64,000 nucleotides of DNA from Phycisphaeraceae bacterium (GCA_019636755.1 JAHBWZ010000002.1:310001-374000); one strand, 5' to 3'; counted from the stretch's first letter, positions 8,680 to 17,505 are shown. Notes: generated from the letters alone by a model not told the origin. Made by a program: numbers and translations.

Positions 8680-9465
8680 ATGACGGAACTCATCAACAGG
8701 CGGGCAGTGGTCTGCGGGGCCACGCAGGGCATCGGCCGGGCGTGCGCGGAGGCGCTCGCCCGGGCCGGCGCGGAAGTGTGCCTCCTGGCGCGACACGCCG
8801 AGGGGCTGGAGTCGGTGCACGCGGGGCTCGATCGATCGCACGGGCAGACACATCGATTCCGGGTCGCCGACTTCACGCGCCTCGCCGAGGTGCAGGCCGC
8901 GGCGGAGGCGGAGGCGACGGGACACGGACCGATCTCGGTGCTCGTGCACAACACCGGCGGCCCGCCGGGGGGCCCCGCGTTCGAGGCAGGAGCGGACGAG
9001 TACGAGAAGGCGTTCTCGCTGCACCTGCTCTCCGGGCAGGTGCTGGTGCAGGCGCTGGTGCCCGGCATGGCCGAGCAGCGCTACGGCCGCATCATCAACA
9101 TCATCTCGACCTCGGTCGTGCTGCCGATCCGCGGGCTCGGCGTGTCGAACACCATCCGCGGCGCCGTGGCCAACTGGGCGCGGACCCTGGCGGCGGAACT
9201 CGGCGCCATGGGGATCACGGTCAACAACGTGCTGCCCGGCTACACGGACACCGCGCGGCTGCGCACGCTCATCCAGGGTCGAGCCACACGTGCGGGACTG
9301 GGCGCCGAGGAGATCGCGGAGGAGATGAAGCGATCGATCCCCGCGCGACGCTTCGCATCCGCGGACGAGATCGCGAACGTGGTGGCGTTCCTCGCCTCGC
9401 CGGCGGCGTCGTACGTGAACGGCGTGAACCTGCCGGTCGACGGCGGCCGCCTCGCATCGCAGTAG
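8680..9465 (+). CDS. SDR-fold protein lacking the catalytic Tyr/Lys, kynurenine-pathway neighbour
   Basis: A 261-residue Rossmann-fold protein of the short-chain dehydrogenase family. The nucleotide loop (ATQGIGRACAEAL, near residue 13) and the NNVLPG segment are well kept. The active site is not: after the serine segment ISTSVV the position normally held by tyrosine is serine and the lysine position is arginine (SNTIR). Members with this change are common in databases but their reaction is unclear. The gene sits 22 bases upstream of the aminomuconic semialdehyde dehydrogenase gene and is probably cotranscribed, suggesting a role in processing a kynurenine-pathway intermediate. The start at 8680 is the first methionine giving a normal SDR N terminus. 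Confidence 0.85.
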   Translation: MTELINRRAVVCGATQGIGRACAEALARAGAEVCLLARHAEGLESVHAGLDRSHGQTHRFRVADFTRLAEVQAAAEAEATGHGPISVLVHNTGGPPGGPAFEAGADEYEKAFSLHLLSGQVLVQALVPGMAEQRYGRIINIISTSVVLPIRGLGVSNTIRGAVANWARTLAAELGAMGITVNNVLPGYTDTARLRTLIQGRATRAGLGAEEIAEEMKRSIPARRFASADEIANVVAFLASPAASYVNGVNLPVDGGRLASQ

Positions 9466-9487
9466 TGCGAAGAGGAGGTGGCGCGAG

Positions 9488-10945
9488 ATGAAGCAGATCC
9501 TCAACCTGATCGGCGGCACGCTCTGCGGTGCCGCCTCCGGCCGGACGATGGCGGACATCGAGCCCGCGACGGGCCTGACGTACGGCACGCTCGCGGACTC
9601 AGATACCGCGGATGTGGCACAGGCCGTCGCCGCGGCGAAGGAGGCGTTCCCCGCGTGGTCGGCGCTCGGCCGCACCCGCCGTTCGCAGTATCTCATGCAG
9701 CTCGCCGCCCTGGTGGAGCGTGATCTCGAGCTGCTTGCGCGGATGGAGTCCATCGACACCGGGAAGCCCATCGCGCTGGCGCGCTCGGTGGACATTCCGC
9801 GGGCGGTGGCCAACCTCCGCTTCTTCGCCACGGCCATCCTGCACACGCGCGAAGATGCCTTCATCACGGACCGGGCGGCGGTCAACTGGGTGCTGCGCCG
9901 CCCGCGAGGGCCCGCAGGCTGCATCTCGCCGTGGAACCTTCCGCTCTATCTCTTCACGTGGAAGATCGCGCCGGCGCTCGCCACCGGCAATACCGTGGTC
10001 GGCAAGCCCTCGGAGGTCACACCCGCGACCGCGGAACATCTTGCACGGCTCTCGATCGAGGCGGGCCTTCCGCCCGGCGTGCTGAACATCGTCCACGGCA
10101 CCGGTCCGGCGGTGGGGGCCCCGCTCGTCGCGCATCCGGACGTTCCGGCGATCACCTTCACCGGCGGCACGGTCACCGGTCGCGCCATCGCGGCCAGCGC
10201 GGCACCGATGTTCAAGGCGCTCTCGCTGGAACTGGGGGGCAAGAACCCGACGGTCATCTTCGCCGACGCGGACCCGGACGCCGCACTGGCCGGCGCGGTG
10301 CGCAGCGCGTTCACGAACCAGGGCCAGATCTGTCTCTGCGGGTCCCGGATTCTCGTGGAGCGATCGCTGTACGAGGGCTTCGTGGAGGGCTTCGTGGCCC
10401 GGGCATCCGCCATGGAGTGCGGCGATCCGCTGGAGGAAGACACGATGCAGGGGGCGCTGGTGTCCGCGGCGCATCGCGAGCGCGTGGAGGCCGCGATCGC
10501 GCGTGCCGTGGGCGAAGGCGGCCGGGTCCACTGCGGCGGTGGCCGGCCGCGCGGCCTGCCGGACCGCTGCCGCGACGGCTACTTCGTGCTGCCGACGGTG
10601 ATCACGGATCTGCCCGAGGGCTGCGCCACCGACGCCGAGGAGATCTTCGGCCCCGTCGTCACCATCCGGCCGTTCGACGACGAATCGCACGCGATCCGCC
10701 TGGCGAATGCCACGCGCTACGGACTGGCCGCCTCCCTCTGGACGCGCGACATCGGCCGCGCGCACCGCGTCGCCGCCGCCCTGGACGCCGGCACCGTCTG
10801 GATCAACTGCTGGCTGCTGCGCGACCTGCGCACACCGTTCGGCGGCATGAAGGACAGCGGCGTCGGCCGCGAAGGCGGCGACGACGCGCTGCGGTTCTTC
10901 ACGGAAGCGGTGACGGTCTGCGTGGGCGGGGAGTCGGCGCGATAG
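9488..10945 (+). CDS. nbaE: 2-aminomuconic 6-semialdehyde dehydrogenase
   Basis: A 485-residue NAD-dependent aldehyde dehydrogenase. Family landmarks are SPWNLPLYLFTWK (Asn in the oxyanion hole), ELGGKNP (general-base glutamate) and NQGQICLCGSRI (catalytic cysteine). The C-terminal signature NCWLLRDLRTPFGGMK is typical of the muconic semialdehyde group rather than of betaine or generic dehydrogenases. It oxidises 2-aminomuconic 6-semialdehyde, made by the decarboxylase encoded at 51303-52388, to 2-aminomuconate. 2-Hydroxymuconic semialdehyde dehydrogenase is the main alternative by homology, but the other kynurenine-pathway genes in the window favour the amino substrate. AGAGGAGGTG precedes the ATG by seven bases. 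A strong hairpin at 11028-11064 follows. Confidence 0.9.
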   Translation: MKQILNLIGGTLCGAASGRTMADIEPATGLTYGTLADSDTADVAQAVAAAKEAFPAWSALGRTRRSQYLMQLAALVERDLELLARMESIDTGKPIALARSVDIPRAVANLRFFATAILHTREDAFITDRAAVNWVLRRPRGPAGCISPWNLPLYLFTWKIAPALATGNTVVGKPSEVTPATAEHLARLSIEAGLPPGVLNIVHGTGPAVGAPLVAHPDVPAITFTGGTVTGRAIAASAAPMFKALSLELGGKNPTVIFADADPDAALAGAVRSAFTNQGQICLCGSRILVERSLYEGFVEGFVARASAMECGDPLEEDTMQGALVSAAHRERVEAAIARAVGEGGRVHCGGGRPRGLPDRCRDGYFVLPTVITDLPEGCATDAEEIFGPVVTIRPFDDESHAIRLANATRYGLAASLWTRDIGRAHRVAAALDAGTVWINCWLLRDLRTPFGGMKDSGVGREGGDDALRFFTEAVTVCVGGESAR

Positions 10946-11027
10946 ACCTCCTGATCCTGCTGGCCAACCGGGAGCAGCACTGCGGCGGCTGAGCGCCATC
11001 GGCGCGCGCCGGCGAGAACTCATGCAG

Positions 11028-11064
11028 CGACCGGTGTGATCCGATTTCCGGATCACACCGGTCG
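11028..11064. terminator. Perfect 16-bp stem hairpin downstream of the dehydrogenase gene
   Basis: The arms 11028-11043 and 11049-11064 are exact inverted complements around a five-base loop. It lies 83 bases after the dehydrogenase stop codon and before the convergent gene at 11205-12224, so it may stop transcripts from both sides. No long T-run follows, so intrinsic termination is likely but not certain. Confidence 0.6.
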
Positions 11065-11204
11065 TTCGTCCCTGCCGCTCCGCGTGCCAGGCCGCGCGCC
11101 ATGGGCCCTGACGGGCATGCCCGTCACACAAGCCCGTCGCCCCGTGGCGCTGCGTCAGGACCGGCGCCTCGACGCCTGTCACCCGCGCCCGCCGGCGCCA
11201 CGTC

Positions 11205-12224
11205 TCACTTCACACGCCGCACCGCCTCCACCACCTCCACCTCGTAACCGCCCTCCGGGGCGACCGGAGGCGCGGGGAGCCGGATGGCGAGGGCCGTCGG
11301 CGCAGGTGTCTGACCTGCGTAGCGTGTGATCGCGTGTCGCATCAAGGTGGAATACCGCGAGGCCCGCACCATCGCGCCCTCCGTCGGCGTCAGCCGTCCG
11401 ACGCGGGAACCGCTCGCGTCCAGCATGTGCACATGCACCACGGCCCGGACAAGCCGTACGCCGCCCGGCGCGCTGACCTGGATCACGACTGTCGGGAGGA
11501 TCGACCCGTACAGGTCCTCCTTCACCGACAGCCGCAGCGCCGCGAGATCATCCACCGGCTCCCGCGCCCACGGGTGCGGACCTCCCGGCGCTGCCTTCCA
11601 GATCCGTGGCCGGTCTTGGCGCGGGCGCAGCAGCGTGGCCTCTTTGGCGAGCACCGTGGACACACCACCCTTCGTCGCCTTCGGCGCCACCGTGTCATAG
11701 TCGATCAACTGGTCCGCCTTGAACCCGCGCGCCCTCGCACGCAGCGGTCCGCGGCACTCGACATGCACATATTTGCCGCGGATGCCATCCCACCCGTGAA
11801 TGAGACACATGCCGGAGGAGATCGCGGCGCGACGATCCGAGTGGCGCTTCTTCACCTCGGCCAGCGCCTCTCGCCTCTTTCGTATCTCCGCACGGTGCCT
11901 GTCCCGGTCGGCCAGCTTCTCGACGTGCTTCCGCTCAAGCGCCAGGATCCGCTCTTCCTCCACCTGGACCTCCAGTTCCAGTTGCGCCGCATCCTCCAGC
12001 GCCAGCGGATCCTCCGGGGAGTCCACCACCTCGATGATGACCAGCGTGCTCTCCTTCGCGCTCGCGACCGGACCGGCCATGCACGCAAGGAGGCCGAGAC
12101 CGAGGGCAAGCAGGACGACCCATGCCCGATCGCACGCGCGCGTGCCTTCAGGCCGACGGCCACGACAGGCGTGCAGGGACGAACGAAGAGCCGGACGCAG
12201 TGCCGGACCACATGAGAATCGCAT
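11205..12224 (-). CDS. Secreted hypothetical protein with coiled-coil segment
   Basis: I do not recognise this 339-residue protein. It has a basic N-terminal extension, then a hydrophobic signal segment (VVLLALGLGLLACMAGPVASA, cleavage near residue 57). Next is a long charged helix rich in Glu, Arg and Lys (about residues 75-130) predicted to form a coiled coil, and then a mixed alpha/beta C-terminal half. The start is supported by GGAGGTGA immediately upstream of the ATG at 12224, close to a perfect ribosome-binding sequence. It stands alone, convergent with the dehydrogenase and divergent from the sigma54 activator. Periplasmic or surface location is inferred; no function is proposed. Confidence 0.7.
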   Translation of the reverse strand: MRFSCGPALRPALRSSLHACRGRRPEGTRACDRAWVVLLALGLGLLACMAGPVASAKESTLVIIEVVDSPEDPLALEDAAQLELEVQVEEERILALERKHVEKLADRDRHRAEIRKRREALAEVKKRHSDRRAAISSGMCLIHGWDGIRGKYVHVECRGPLRARARGFKADQLIDYDTVAPKATKGGVSTVLAKEATLLRPRQDRPRIWKAAPGGPHPWAREPVDDLAALRLSVKEDLYGSILPTVVIQVSAPGGVRLVRAVVHVHMLDASGSRVGRLTPTEGAMVRASRYSTLMRHAITRYAGQTPAPTALAIRLPAPPVAPEGGYEVEVVEAVRRVK

Positions 12225-12624
12225 GCGTCACCTCCGTGTTCGATGTGACGGACAGGCAGGATGGCCCCGGGCCACGCGGCCCTGCACGGCGCGGCGGCAG
12301 CATACCGCGCTCTCCGCCGGGCGATGCCGCCGGGGGCGCCCGCGCGGCCATCGCCCGGCGGACCGCGTGTCACCGACCTGTCAGCGGTCGGGTCCGCACG
12401 CACCCCCTCCGCGGGGGGCGCGTGCGCCCGACGGGACGCACCGGCCGTCCTGTCGCACGCGCGGCGGTCCTCGATCGCGCACACCGCGGGCGCAACCCGC
12501 TACCATCGATCCGTCCCCTCCCGCGGGATCGTGCGTCACTCTCTCCGGCGCCGATGCCGCGCGATGATCACGCGCCCCGTGGCGATGCCCCGGATGCCGG
12601 GCACACGACCGGTCGAACGGACTC
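12225..12624. other. Divergent intergenic region before the sigma54 activator
   Basis: About 400 bases without a convincing gene. It holds a GC-rich hairpin at 12396-12424 and a TACCAT sequence near 12511 that could be a -10 element for the activator gene. No sigma54-type element or TTCCC-N6-GGGAA palindrome was seen here, so the activator is probably not autoregulated through sigma54. Confidence 0.5.
12396..12424. other. GC-rich hairpin in divergent region
   Basis: An inverted repeat with arms of about 12 bases (GCACGCACCCCC against its near complement) and a five-base loop. It could be a terminator of unseen upstream transcription or a regulatory structure. No function is assigned. Confidence 0.35.
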
Positions 12625-14004
12625 ATGAAACGAACCATTCTGATTGTCGATGACGAGAAGGTGCTCCGGGAGTCCCTTGCCGCGCTCATGGAGGACGAGG
12701 GCTTCGAGGTCCTTCAGGCCGGCAATGGCCGTGAGGCGCTTGACATCGTGATGGCGCGGCCGGTCGACCTGATCCTGTCCGACGTGCGCATGCCGGAGAT
12801 GGACGGCGAGGCCCTGCTGGCACGACTGGTGCAGGTGGCGCCGGAGACGCCGGTGATCATGATGACGGCATACGGCGCGGTCGAGAATGCCGTCGCCGCG
12901 ATGCGGACAGGCGCGAGAGACTACCTGCTCAAGCCGGTGCAGTTCGATGACCTGCTGATGAAGGTGGAACGGGGCCTGGAGTTCCGGGACCTGTCGCAGT
13001 CCAGGCGCGTGATGGTCGACCAGATCGCCCGGGACAGCGCCTTCGAGAACATCGTCAGCGAGGCGCCGGTCATGCAGCGGCTGTTCGATCAGGTCCGGAA
13101 GCTGGCGACGGTCAAGAGCAGCGTGCTCATCATGGGAGAGTCCGGGACCGGCAAGGAACTGTTCGCCCGGGCGATTCACTTCAACGGCGTCACGCGCAAC
13201 AGGCCGTTCGTCGCGGTGAACTGCGGCGCGATCCCGGAGTCGCTGATCGAGTCTGAACTGTTCGGTCACAAGCGGGGAGCATTCACCGGCGCCGTGCGGG
13301 ATCGGGTGGGGTACTTCGAAGCGGCCGGCGGCGGCACGATCTTCCTGGACGAGATCTCGACCCTGCCGAAGAACGTGCAGAGCGCCCTGCTCCGCGTGCT
13401 GGAGGAGCGGATGGTGGTCCCGGTGGGCGAGACACGGCCCCGGCCGATCGATGTGCGCGTGATCGCGGCCTCGAATCAGGACCTGGAACAGATGGTGCGC
13501 CGCGGCGAGTTCCGCGAGGACCTGCTGTATCGCCTGAACGTCGTCTCGCTCCAGCTGCCGCCGCTGCGCGAGCGTCGCATGGACATCCCGCTCCTGGTGC
13601 ACCACTTCATTGCCAGGTACACGGGAGAGATGAACAAGCGCGTGACCGGCATCACGAACGGCGCGATGCGGGCCATGCTCAGCCACGAGTGGCGGGGCAA
13701 CGTGCGCGAACTCGAGAACGTCATCGAGCGGGCGGTGATCTTCGCGGACGGTCGCGAGATCCTCGCCGACGATCTGCCGTTCGTCGCGGCGGGCACGGCA
13801 GACGCCGCCGGCGACGACCTCAAGGAGGCACTCCGGCAGTTCGAACGGCTGCACATCGTGCACTGCCTCCGGCGCTGCGCGTACGACAAGACCGAGGCGG
13901 CGAAACTGCTCGGGATCGGCGTGTCCTCCCTGTACCGGAAGATGGACGAACTGGAGATCGCCAAGAGCCCGGAGCCCGGACCCGGGTTCCCCGCGATGAG
14001 ATAG
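12625..14004 (+). CDS. NtrC-family sigma54-dependent response regulator
   Basis: A 459-residue three-domain activator. Residues 1-120 are a receiver domain with phosphorylation site D53 (LSDVRMPEMDG). Residues about 145-375 are an AAA+ domain with the Walker A motif GESGTGKE and GAFTGA, the loop that contacts sigma54, so it should activate RNA polymerase containing sigma54. The C terminus is a Fis-type helix-turn-helix (KTEAAKLLGIGVSSLYRKM). It is followed by a DHp-only sensor and a complete PAS histidine kinase, which are the likely phosphate source. Sigma54-type promoters and shared palindromes upstream of 14138, 17506, 28542 and 28994 are its likely targets. Confidence 0.95.
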   Translation: MKRTILIVDDEKVLRESLAALMEDEGFEVLQAGNGREALDIVMARPVDLILSDVRMPEMDGEALLARLVQVAPETPVIMMTAYGAVENAVAAMRTGARDYLLKPVQFDDLLMKVERGLEFRDLSQSRRVMVDQIARDSAFENIVSEAPVMQRLFDQVRKLATVKSSVLIMGESGTGKELFARAIHFNGVTRNRPFVAVNCGAIPESLIESELFGHKRGAFTGAVRDRVGYFEAAGGGTIFLDEISTLPKNVQSALLRVLEERMVVPVGETRPRPIDVRVIAASNQDLEQMVRRGEFREDLLYRLNVVSLQLPPLRERRMDIPLLVHHFIARYTGEMNKRVTGITNGAMRAMLSHEWRGNVRELENVIERAVIFADGREILADDLPFVAAGTADAAGDDLKEALRQFERLHIVHCLRRCAYDKTEAAKLLGIGVSSLYRKMDELEIAKSPEPGPGFPAMR

Positions 14005-14018
14005 CCGGGGCGGCTCGA

Positions 14019-14034
14019 TTCCCGGATCCGGGAA
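14019..14034. promoter_or_regulatory. Perfect TTCCC-N6-GGGAA palindrome, candidate enhancer site
   Basis: The 16-base sequence TTCCCGGATCCGGGAA is a perfect palindrome, extended to 18 bases by flanking A and T. It lies in the gap after the sigma54 activator gene and 74 bases upstream of a -24/-12-like element at 14108-14123. The same pattern recurs at 17303-17318 and 28740-28755. Confidence 0.6.
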
Positions 14035-14107
14035 TACGTCGCGGCCCGCGGGCATCGGACCGGCCCCGGGGGAGCCGACCTGCCGCCGTCTTTCCGGACA
14101 CCGCCGG

Positions 14108-14123
14108 TGGCGCGGCGTTTGTT
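14108..14123 (+). promoter_or_regulatory. Weak sigma54 -24/-12-like element
   Basis: TGGCGCGGCGTTTGTT keeps the -24 GG and ten-base spacing but has GT instead of GC at -12. Transcription would begin near 14134, so the ATG at 14156 would be a better start than the GTG at 14138 if the promoter is real. Confidence 0.4.
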
Positions 14124-14137
14124 ACCCGCCATGGCGA

Positions 14138-15169
14138 GTGCTCCGCAAGAAGTTCATGGTCGTGCTCGGCATCATCGTCACGCTGCACGTGGTGATGGCG
14201 CTGCAGTCCATCCTCGCGCTGCACGGCGTGCTGCGTGACCTTGATGCGGCCGGCGCCGCCGCCGTCGCGAGCACGACCGCCATCCAGCGCGCCAAACTGG
14301 AGTTGAACGCGGCGCAGGTCCGTTCCAGCGACCTGCCCCCCCAGGCGACCGTCCCGGCGCGGGACCTGGCCTCCCTGTCCGGGTCGCTGGACAGCCAGGT
14401 CCGGGCCATGAACGACCTGGTACTGATGGAGGCGGACGGTCCGGCCGGAGATCTCGCGCACCTTCACGATCAGGTCCGGCAGCTCGCGGCCGACGCGGGC
14501 CCGGTTCCCGTGTCGCTGTTCCTGGACCGCCTGGTGCACCTGCGTGACCAGGTCGATCGCCTGGAGATCAGCACGAGCCGGGTGATCGAGGAAGCGCGGC
14601 AGGACATCACGTCCCGATTCCGGCGGACGATCGTCGTCCTCGGGGTCGTCTTCGTCCTCATCATCAACGCGACGCTCATGGTGCTGAGCCGGATGGTGGG
14701 CATCATCGTCAGACCCGTGGACAGGCTTGTCGAAGGCAGCCGGCGACTTGCCCGGGAGGAGTTCAGCCACCGCGTCGATCTCGGGCGGCCCAGGCGATGG
14801 TCCGATGAGTTCGCGGAACTCGCTGATGCGCACAATGCCCTGGCAGCGCAGCTGGAGCAGAATGAACAGCGCAAGGTCGAGATGATGCACCAGGTGGCCC
14901 GCACGCTGAGCCACGAACTCAACAACGCGATCGCCATCATCGAACTGCAGATCACCCACCTGGCGCGGCAGACGCGCGGCGATGAGTCGCAGGCTGAACG
15001 ACTCCGCGAGATCCACCGGACGCTCGCGCGCATCAGCCGGACCATCGACTCACTGATGCATGTCCGTCGCATCGTCCTCACGGACTACACCTCCGGCGTC
15101 AGCATGCTTGACCTGGAGCGATCCACGGAGGAAGTCCCGGGCGAGGTGCCGATCGCCGCCGGTCGATAG
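14138..15169 (+). CDS. Membrane sensor with HAMP and DHp domain but no ATPase domain
   Basis: A 343-residue membrane protein built like the front half of a histidine kinase. A first transmembrane helix (about 6-28), a periplasmic helical region (30-160), a second transmembrane helix (164-185), a HAMP domain (186-240) and a phospho-acceptor helix with H259 in LSHELNN can be seen. The protein then ends shortly after the second DHp helix, and no N, G1, F or G2 boxes follow in any frame before the next gene. So it cannot phosphorylate itself. It may be phosphorylated by the kinase at 15470-17302 or modulate its dimerisation. GTG at 14138 and ATG at 14156 are both possible starts. Confidence 0.82.
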   Translation: MLRKKFMVVLGIIVTLHVVMALQSILALHGVLRDLDAAGAAAVASTTAIQRAKLELNAAQVRSSDLPPQATVPARDLASLSGSLDSQVRAMNDLVLMEADGPAGDLAHLHDQVRQLAADAGPVPVSLFLDRLVHLRDQVDRLEISTSRVIEEARQDITSRFRRTIVVLGVVFVLIINATLMVLSRMVGIIVRPVDRLVEGSRRLAREEFSHRVDLGRPRRWSDEFAELADAHNALAAQLEQNEQRKVEMMHQVARTLSHELNNAIAIIELQITHLARQTRGDESQAERLREIHRTLARISRTIDSLMHVRRIVLTDYTSGVSMLDLERSTEEVPGEVPIAAGR

Positions 15170-15469
15170 CGCGCGTGTCGACCGTCGGTCGATCGCTGCA
15201 GCGCCTGCGCACCCGGTGGCGTGCCCGATGCCAGATGCCCGCGGCGTCGACCTGATCCGCCGGTGCGCCGGCGACACGGACGCGATCCGTCCGGCTGTGG
15301 ACAACGGGGCAGGTCACGGCGAGAATGCGAGCGTGCCAGACCGGAACCTGAGACGTGCCGCGCGGTCGACGTCGACACGTTCGAGGCCCGGTGTCCGGAC
15401 CTCGGACTCGGAACGCGGCCGAGGCGCCTCGCGCAGCGACCCGATGACCGGAGACTGATCCCTCCCGCC
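15170..15469. other. Gap between the two sensor genes
   Basis: Three hundred bases with no convincing gene, ATPase remnant or clear promoter. This supports the upstream sensor being complete as a DHp-only protein rather than a frameshifted kinase. Confidence 0.45.
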
Positions 15470-17302
15470 ATGCCAGGCGTCCTGCGCGACCATCTCCTGC
15501 TGCTGCCCGCCGAACTGCCGTGGCTGGTGCGCCTGCGCTGGTCGGCCGGGGTGGCCGTGCTCGTGGCCGCCGCGGGCCATGGTGTCCTGGGCGACTGGAG
15601 TTCCGACCACACTGTGGGCGTGATGGTCGGCATCGTCGTGCTGCTCTACAACGCGGCCTTCCGGTCCCTCTCGAGGCGCGCGCCGGTGGGCATCCGGCCG
15701 GGGCGCATGCTGCTCCTGGCGGGGACCACCATCCTGCTCGACCTCGGCATGCTGACGGCGCTGATCGTCGTGACCGGCGGCGTCACCAGCCCGCTGCTGG
15801 GACTGTTCGTCCTGCACGCCGTCATCGCCATGCTGCTGCTGCCTCCGTTCATCGGCTACGGCGTCATGGGCCTGTCGGTCCTGATGATGTTCAGCGGCCT
15901 GTGGTCGACCGACCAGCTTCCGACGGATCGCACGTCGACACTGCTGATCAGCGGCTGGACCGCGACACTCCTGCTCACGGCATTCGTGGCCAACCACATC
16001 ACCGCACGACTTCGCCGCCAGGAGGTCCACGGGAGGATCCAGCAGGCACGCCTCCAGGCGATCCTTGACACCGCGGCCGACGGCGTCATCACGATCGATC
16101 AGCGCGGCGTGATCCAGTCGGCCAACACCGCGGCCGCGGACATCTTCGGCTATGCGATCGAGGAGATGCTCGGCCGCAACGTGAACATGCTGATGCCGGA
16201 ACCGGATCATGGCCGGCATGACGGGTATCTCGCCGACTACCTGCGCACGGGCCACGCGAAGATCATCGGCATCGGACGCGAGGTCTACGGCCGCCGGCGC
16301 GGCGGGGAGGTGTTCCCGCTGGAACTCGCCATCAGCGAGGTGGCCACCGACGGCGCCCGCGGCGGCCGGATGTTCACCGGCATCCTGCGCGACATCACCC
16401 TGCGGAAGGCGGCGGAGACCGAGCTGCGCGACGCGAACGAGACGCTCCTTCGCCAGCAGCAGGCCCTCGTGCAGAGCGAGAAGATGGCCGCGATGGGCAA
16501 GATGGCCGCCGGCGTCGCCCATGAGATCGCCAATCCGCTGTCGAGCATGGACAGTCTCCTCCAGCTTGCCCTGCGCCGCGCTGCGGCCCGGGGGAAGCCG
16601 CAGGAGGACCCCGCCGGGCACCGGCCGGAGGTGGAGGCGCAGGCCTGCGGGCACCACGACGTCACGGCGGATCCCGCGACCCGGGAGATTCCGACCGCAT
16701 CGATCGGGCTGCTGCGGGAGCAGATCGAACGGATCGCCCGCATCGTCCGGGAGCTGACGACCTTCGCCCATCCTGACAGCGCTGAGTGGCGCATCATGCC
16801 GCTCTGCGAGATCGTCCGCGAGGCGCTGCGGATGGTGCGCTTCGATCGACGGCTGAGGGGGATGCGTGTGGCGTGCGACTGCTGCGAGGATGCCGTCGGC
16901 GTCCGTGTCGTCCCCCAGCAGATGTACCAGGTGATCATCAACCTGGTCATGAACGCACTCGATGCGATGGAGAACGTCGAGCAGCCGGTACTGACGATCC
17001 GGACCTTCTCCCGGGACTCATGGCGCGTGATCGAAGTCACGGACAATGGCCATGGAATCCCGCCGGAACAGATCTCCCGGATCTTCGAGCCGTTCTTCAC
17101 GACCAAGCCGGTGGGATGCGGTACCGGGCTGGGACTCTCCATCGCGTACAGCATCATCCAGCGCCACGGCGGGCGCCTGGACGCCACCAGCAGGCCCGGC
17201 GAGGGCACATCCTTCTCCATCTCGCTGCCCGCCGCCACCGGCCCGCAGCCGGCTGCAGACTCCGTCGCGTCTCCTGCTGCTGAGAACCACACCGGCGACT
17301 GA
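15470..17302 (+). CDS. PAS histidine kinase with FixL-type haem-ligand pattern
   Basis: A 610-residue sensor kinase. Five or six hydrophobic helices fill residues 20-180. A PAS domain (about 190-312) follows, then a DHp helix with H351 (GVAHEIANP) and an ATPase domain with N box (NLVMNALDAM), DNGHGIPP, FEPFFTTK and GTGLGLS. The PAS segment NVNMLMPEPD...RHDGY...IIGIGR closely follows rhizobial FixL: H250 aligns with the proximal haem ligand His200 and R270 with the O2-sensing Arg220, at the same 20-residue spacing. Similar PAS domains that have not been shown to bind haem exist, so oxygen sensing is inferred. An unusual 35-residue insert lies between the DHp helices. ATG 15470 is chosen as the first plausible start. 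Confidence 0.9.
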   Translation: MPGVLRDHLLLLPAELPWLVRLRWSAGVAVLVAAAGHGVLGDWSSDHTVGVMVGIVVLLYNAAFRSLSRRAPVGIRPGRMLLLAGTTILLDLGMLTALIVVTGGVTSPLLGLFVLHAVIAMLLLPPFIGYGVMGLSVLMMFSGLWSTDQLPTDRTSTLLISGWTATLLLTAFVANHITARLRRQEVHGRIQQARLQAILDTAADGVITIDQRGVIQSANTAAADIFGYAIEEMLGRNVNMLMPEPDHGRHDGYLADYLRTGHAKIIGIGREVYGRRRGGEVFPLELAISEVATDGARGGRMFTGILRDITLRKAAETELRDANETLLRQQQALVQSEKMAAMGKMAAGVAHEIANPLSSMDSLLQLALRRAAARGKPQEDPAGHRPEVEAQACGHHDVTADPATREIPTASIGLLREQIERIARIVRELTTFAHPDSAEWRIMPLCEIVREALRMVRFDRRLRGMRVACDCCEDAVGVRVVPQQMYQVIINLVMNALDAMENVEQPVLTIRTFSRDSWRVIEVTDNGHGIPPEQISRIFEPFFTTKPVGCGTGLGLSIAYSIIQRHGGRLDATSRPGEGTSFSISLPAATGPQPAADSVASPAAENHTGD

Positions 17303-17318
17303 TTCCCGAGTTCGGGAG
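17303..17318. promoter_or_regulatory. TTCCC-N6-GGGAG palindrome, candidate enhancer site
   Basis: TTCCCGAGTTCGGGAG begins next to the kinase stop codon and contains a 14-base core with one central mismatch pair. It is 91 bases upstream of the sigma54 element at 17410-17425, a usual distance for an NtrC-type activator site. Confidence 0.6.
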
Positions 17319-17409
17319 CAACCGCCCGGCGCCATCGACGGGACGGGCCCGCACGTCCGCCGGGGAACCGTCCGGCACCGGTCAACGGGGCGGATTCCGG
17401 GGCCACGGC

Positions 17410-17425
17410 TGGCACGCGGTGTGCT
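17410..17425 (+). promoter_or_regulatory. Sigma54 -24/-12 promoter of the multiheme cytochrome operon
   Basis: TGGCACGCGGTGTGCT matches the sigma54 consensus TGGCACG-N4-TTGCW at all but one fixed position, with GG and GC ten bases apart. Transcription would start near 17436. This falls inside the longest open reading of the cytochrome gene and argues for the GTG start at 17506. Confidence 0.75.
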
Positions 17426-17505
17426 GTACTGGATCCGGGCTGCTCCTGGGGCCCGCGATCGCGTTCCGTCAGACGGTGCACGCCTGGCGTGATGGAGTAC
17501 ACACG

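Noticed and set aside
17419-17505. Upstream GTG start for the dodecaheme cytochrome
   Set aside because: It would start inside the predicted sigma54 promoter and adds residues not typical of a NapC-like anchor; GTG 17506 has a ribosome site.
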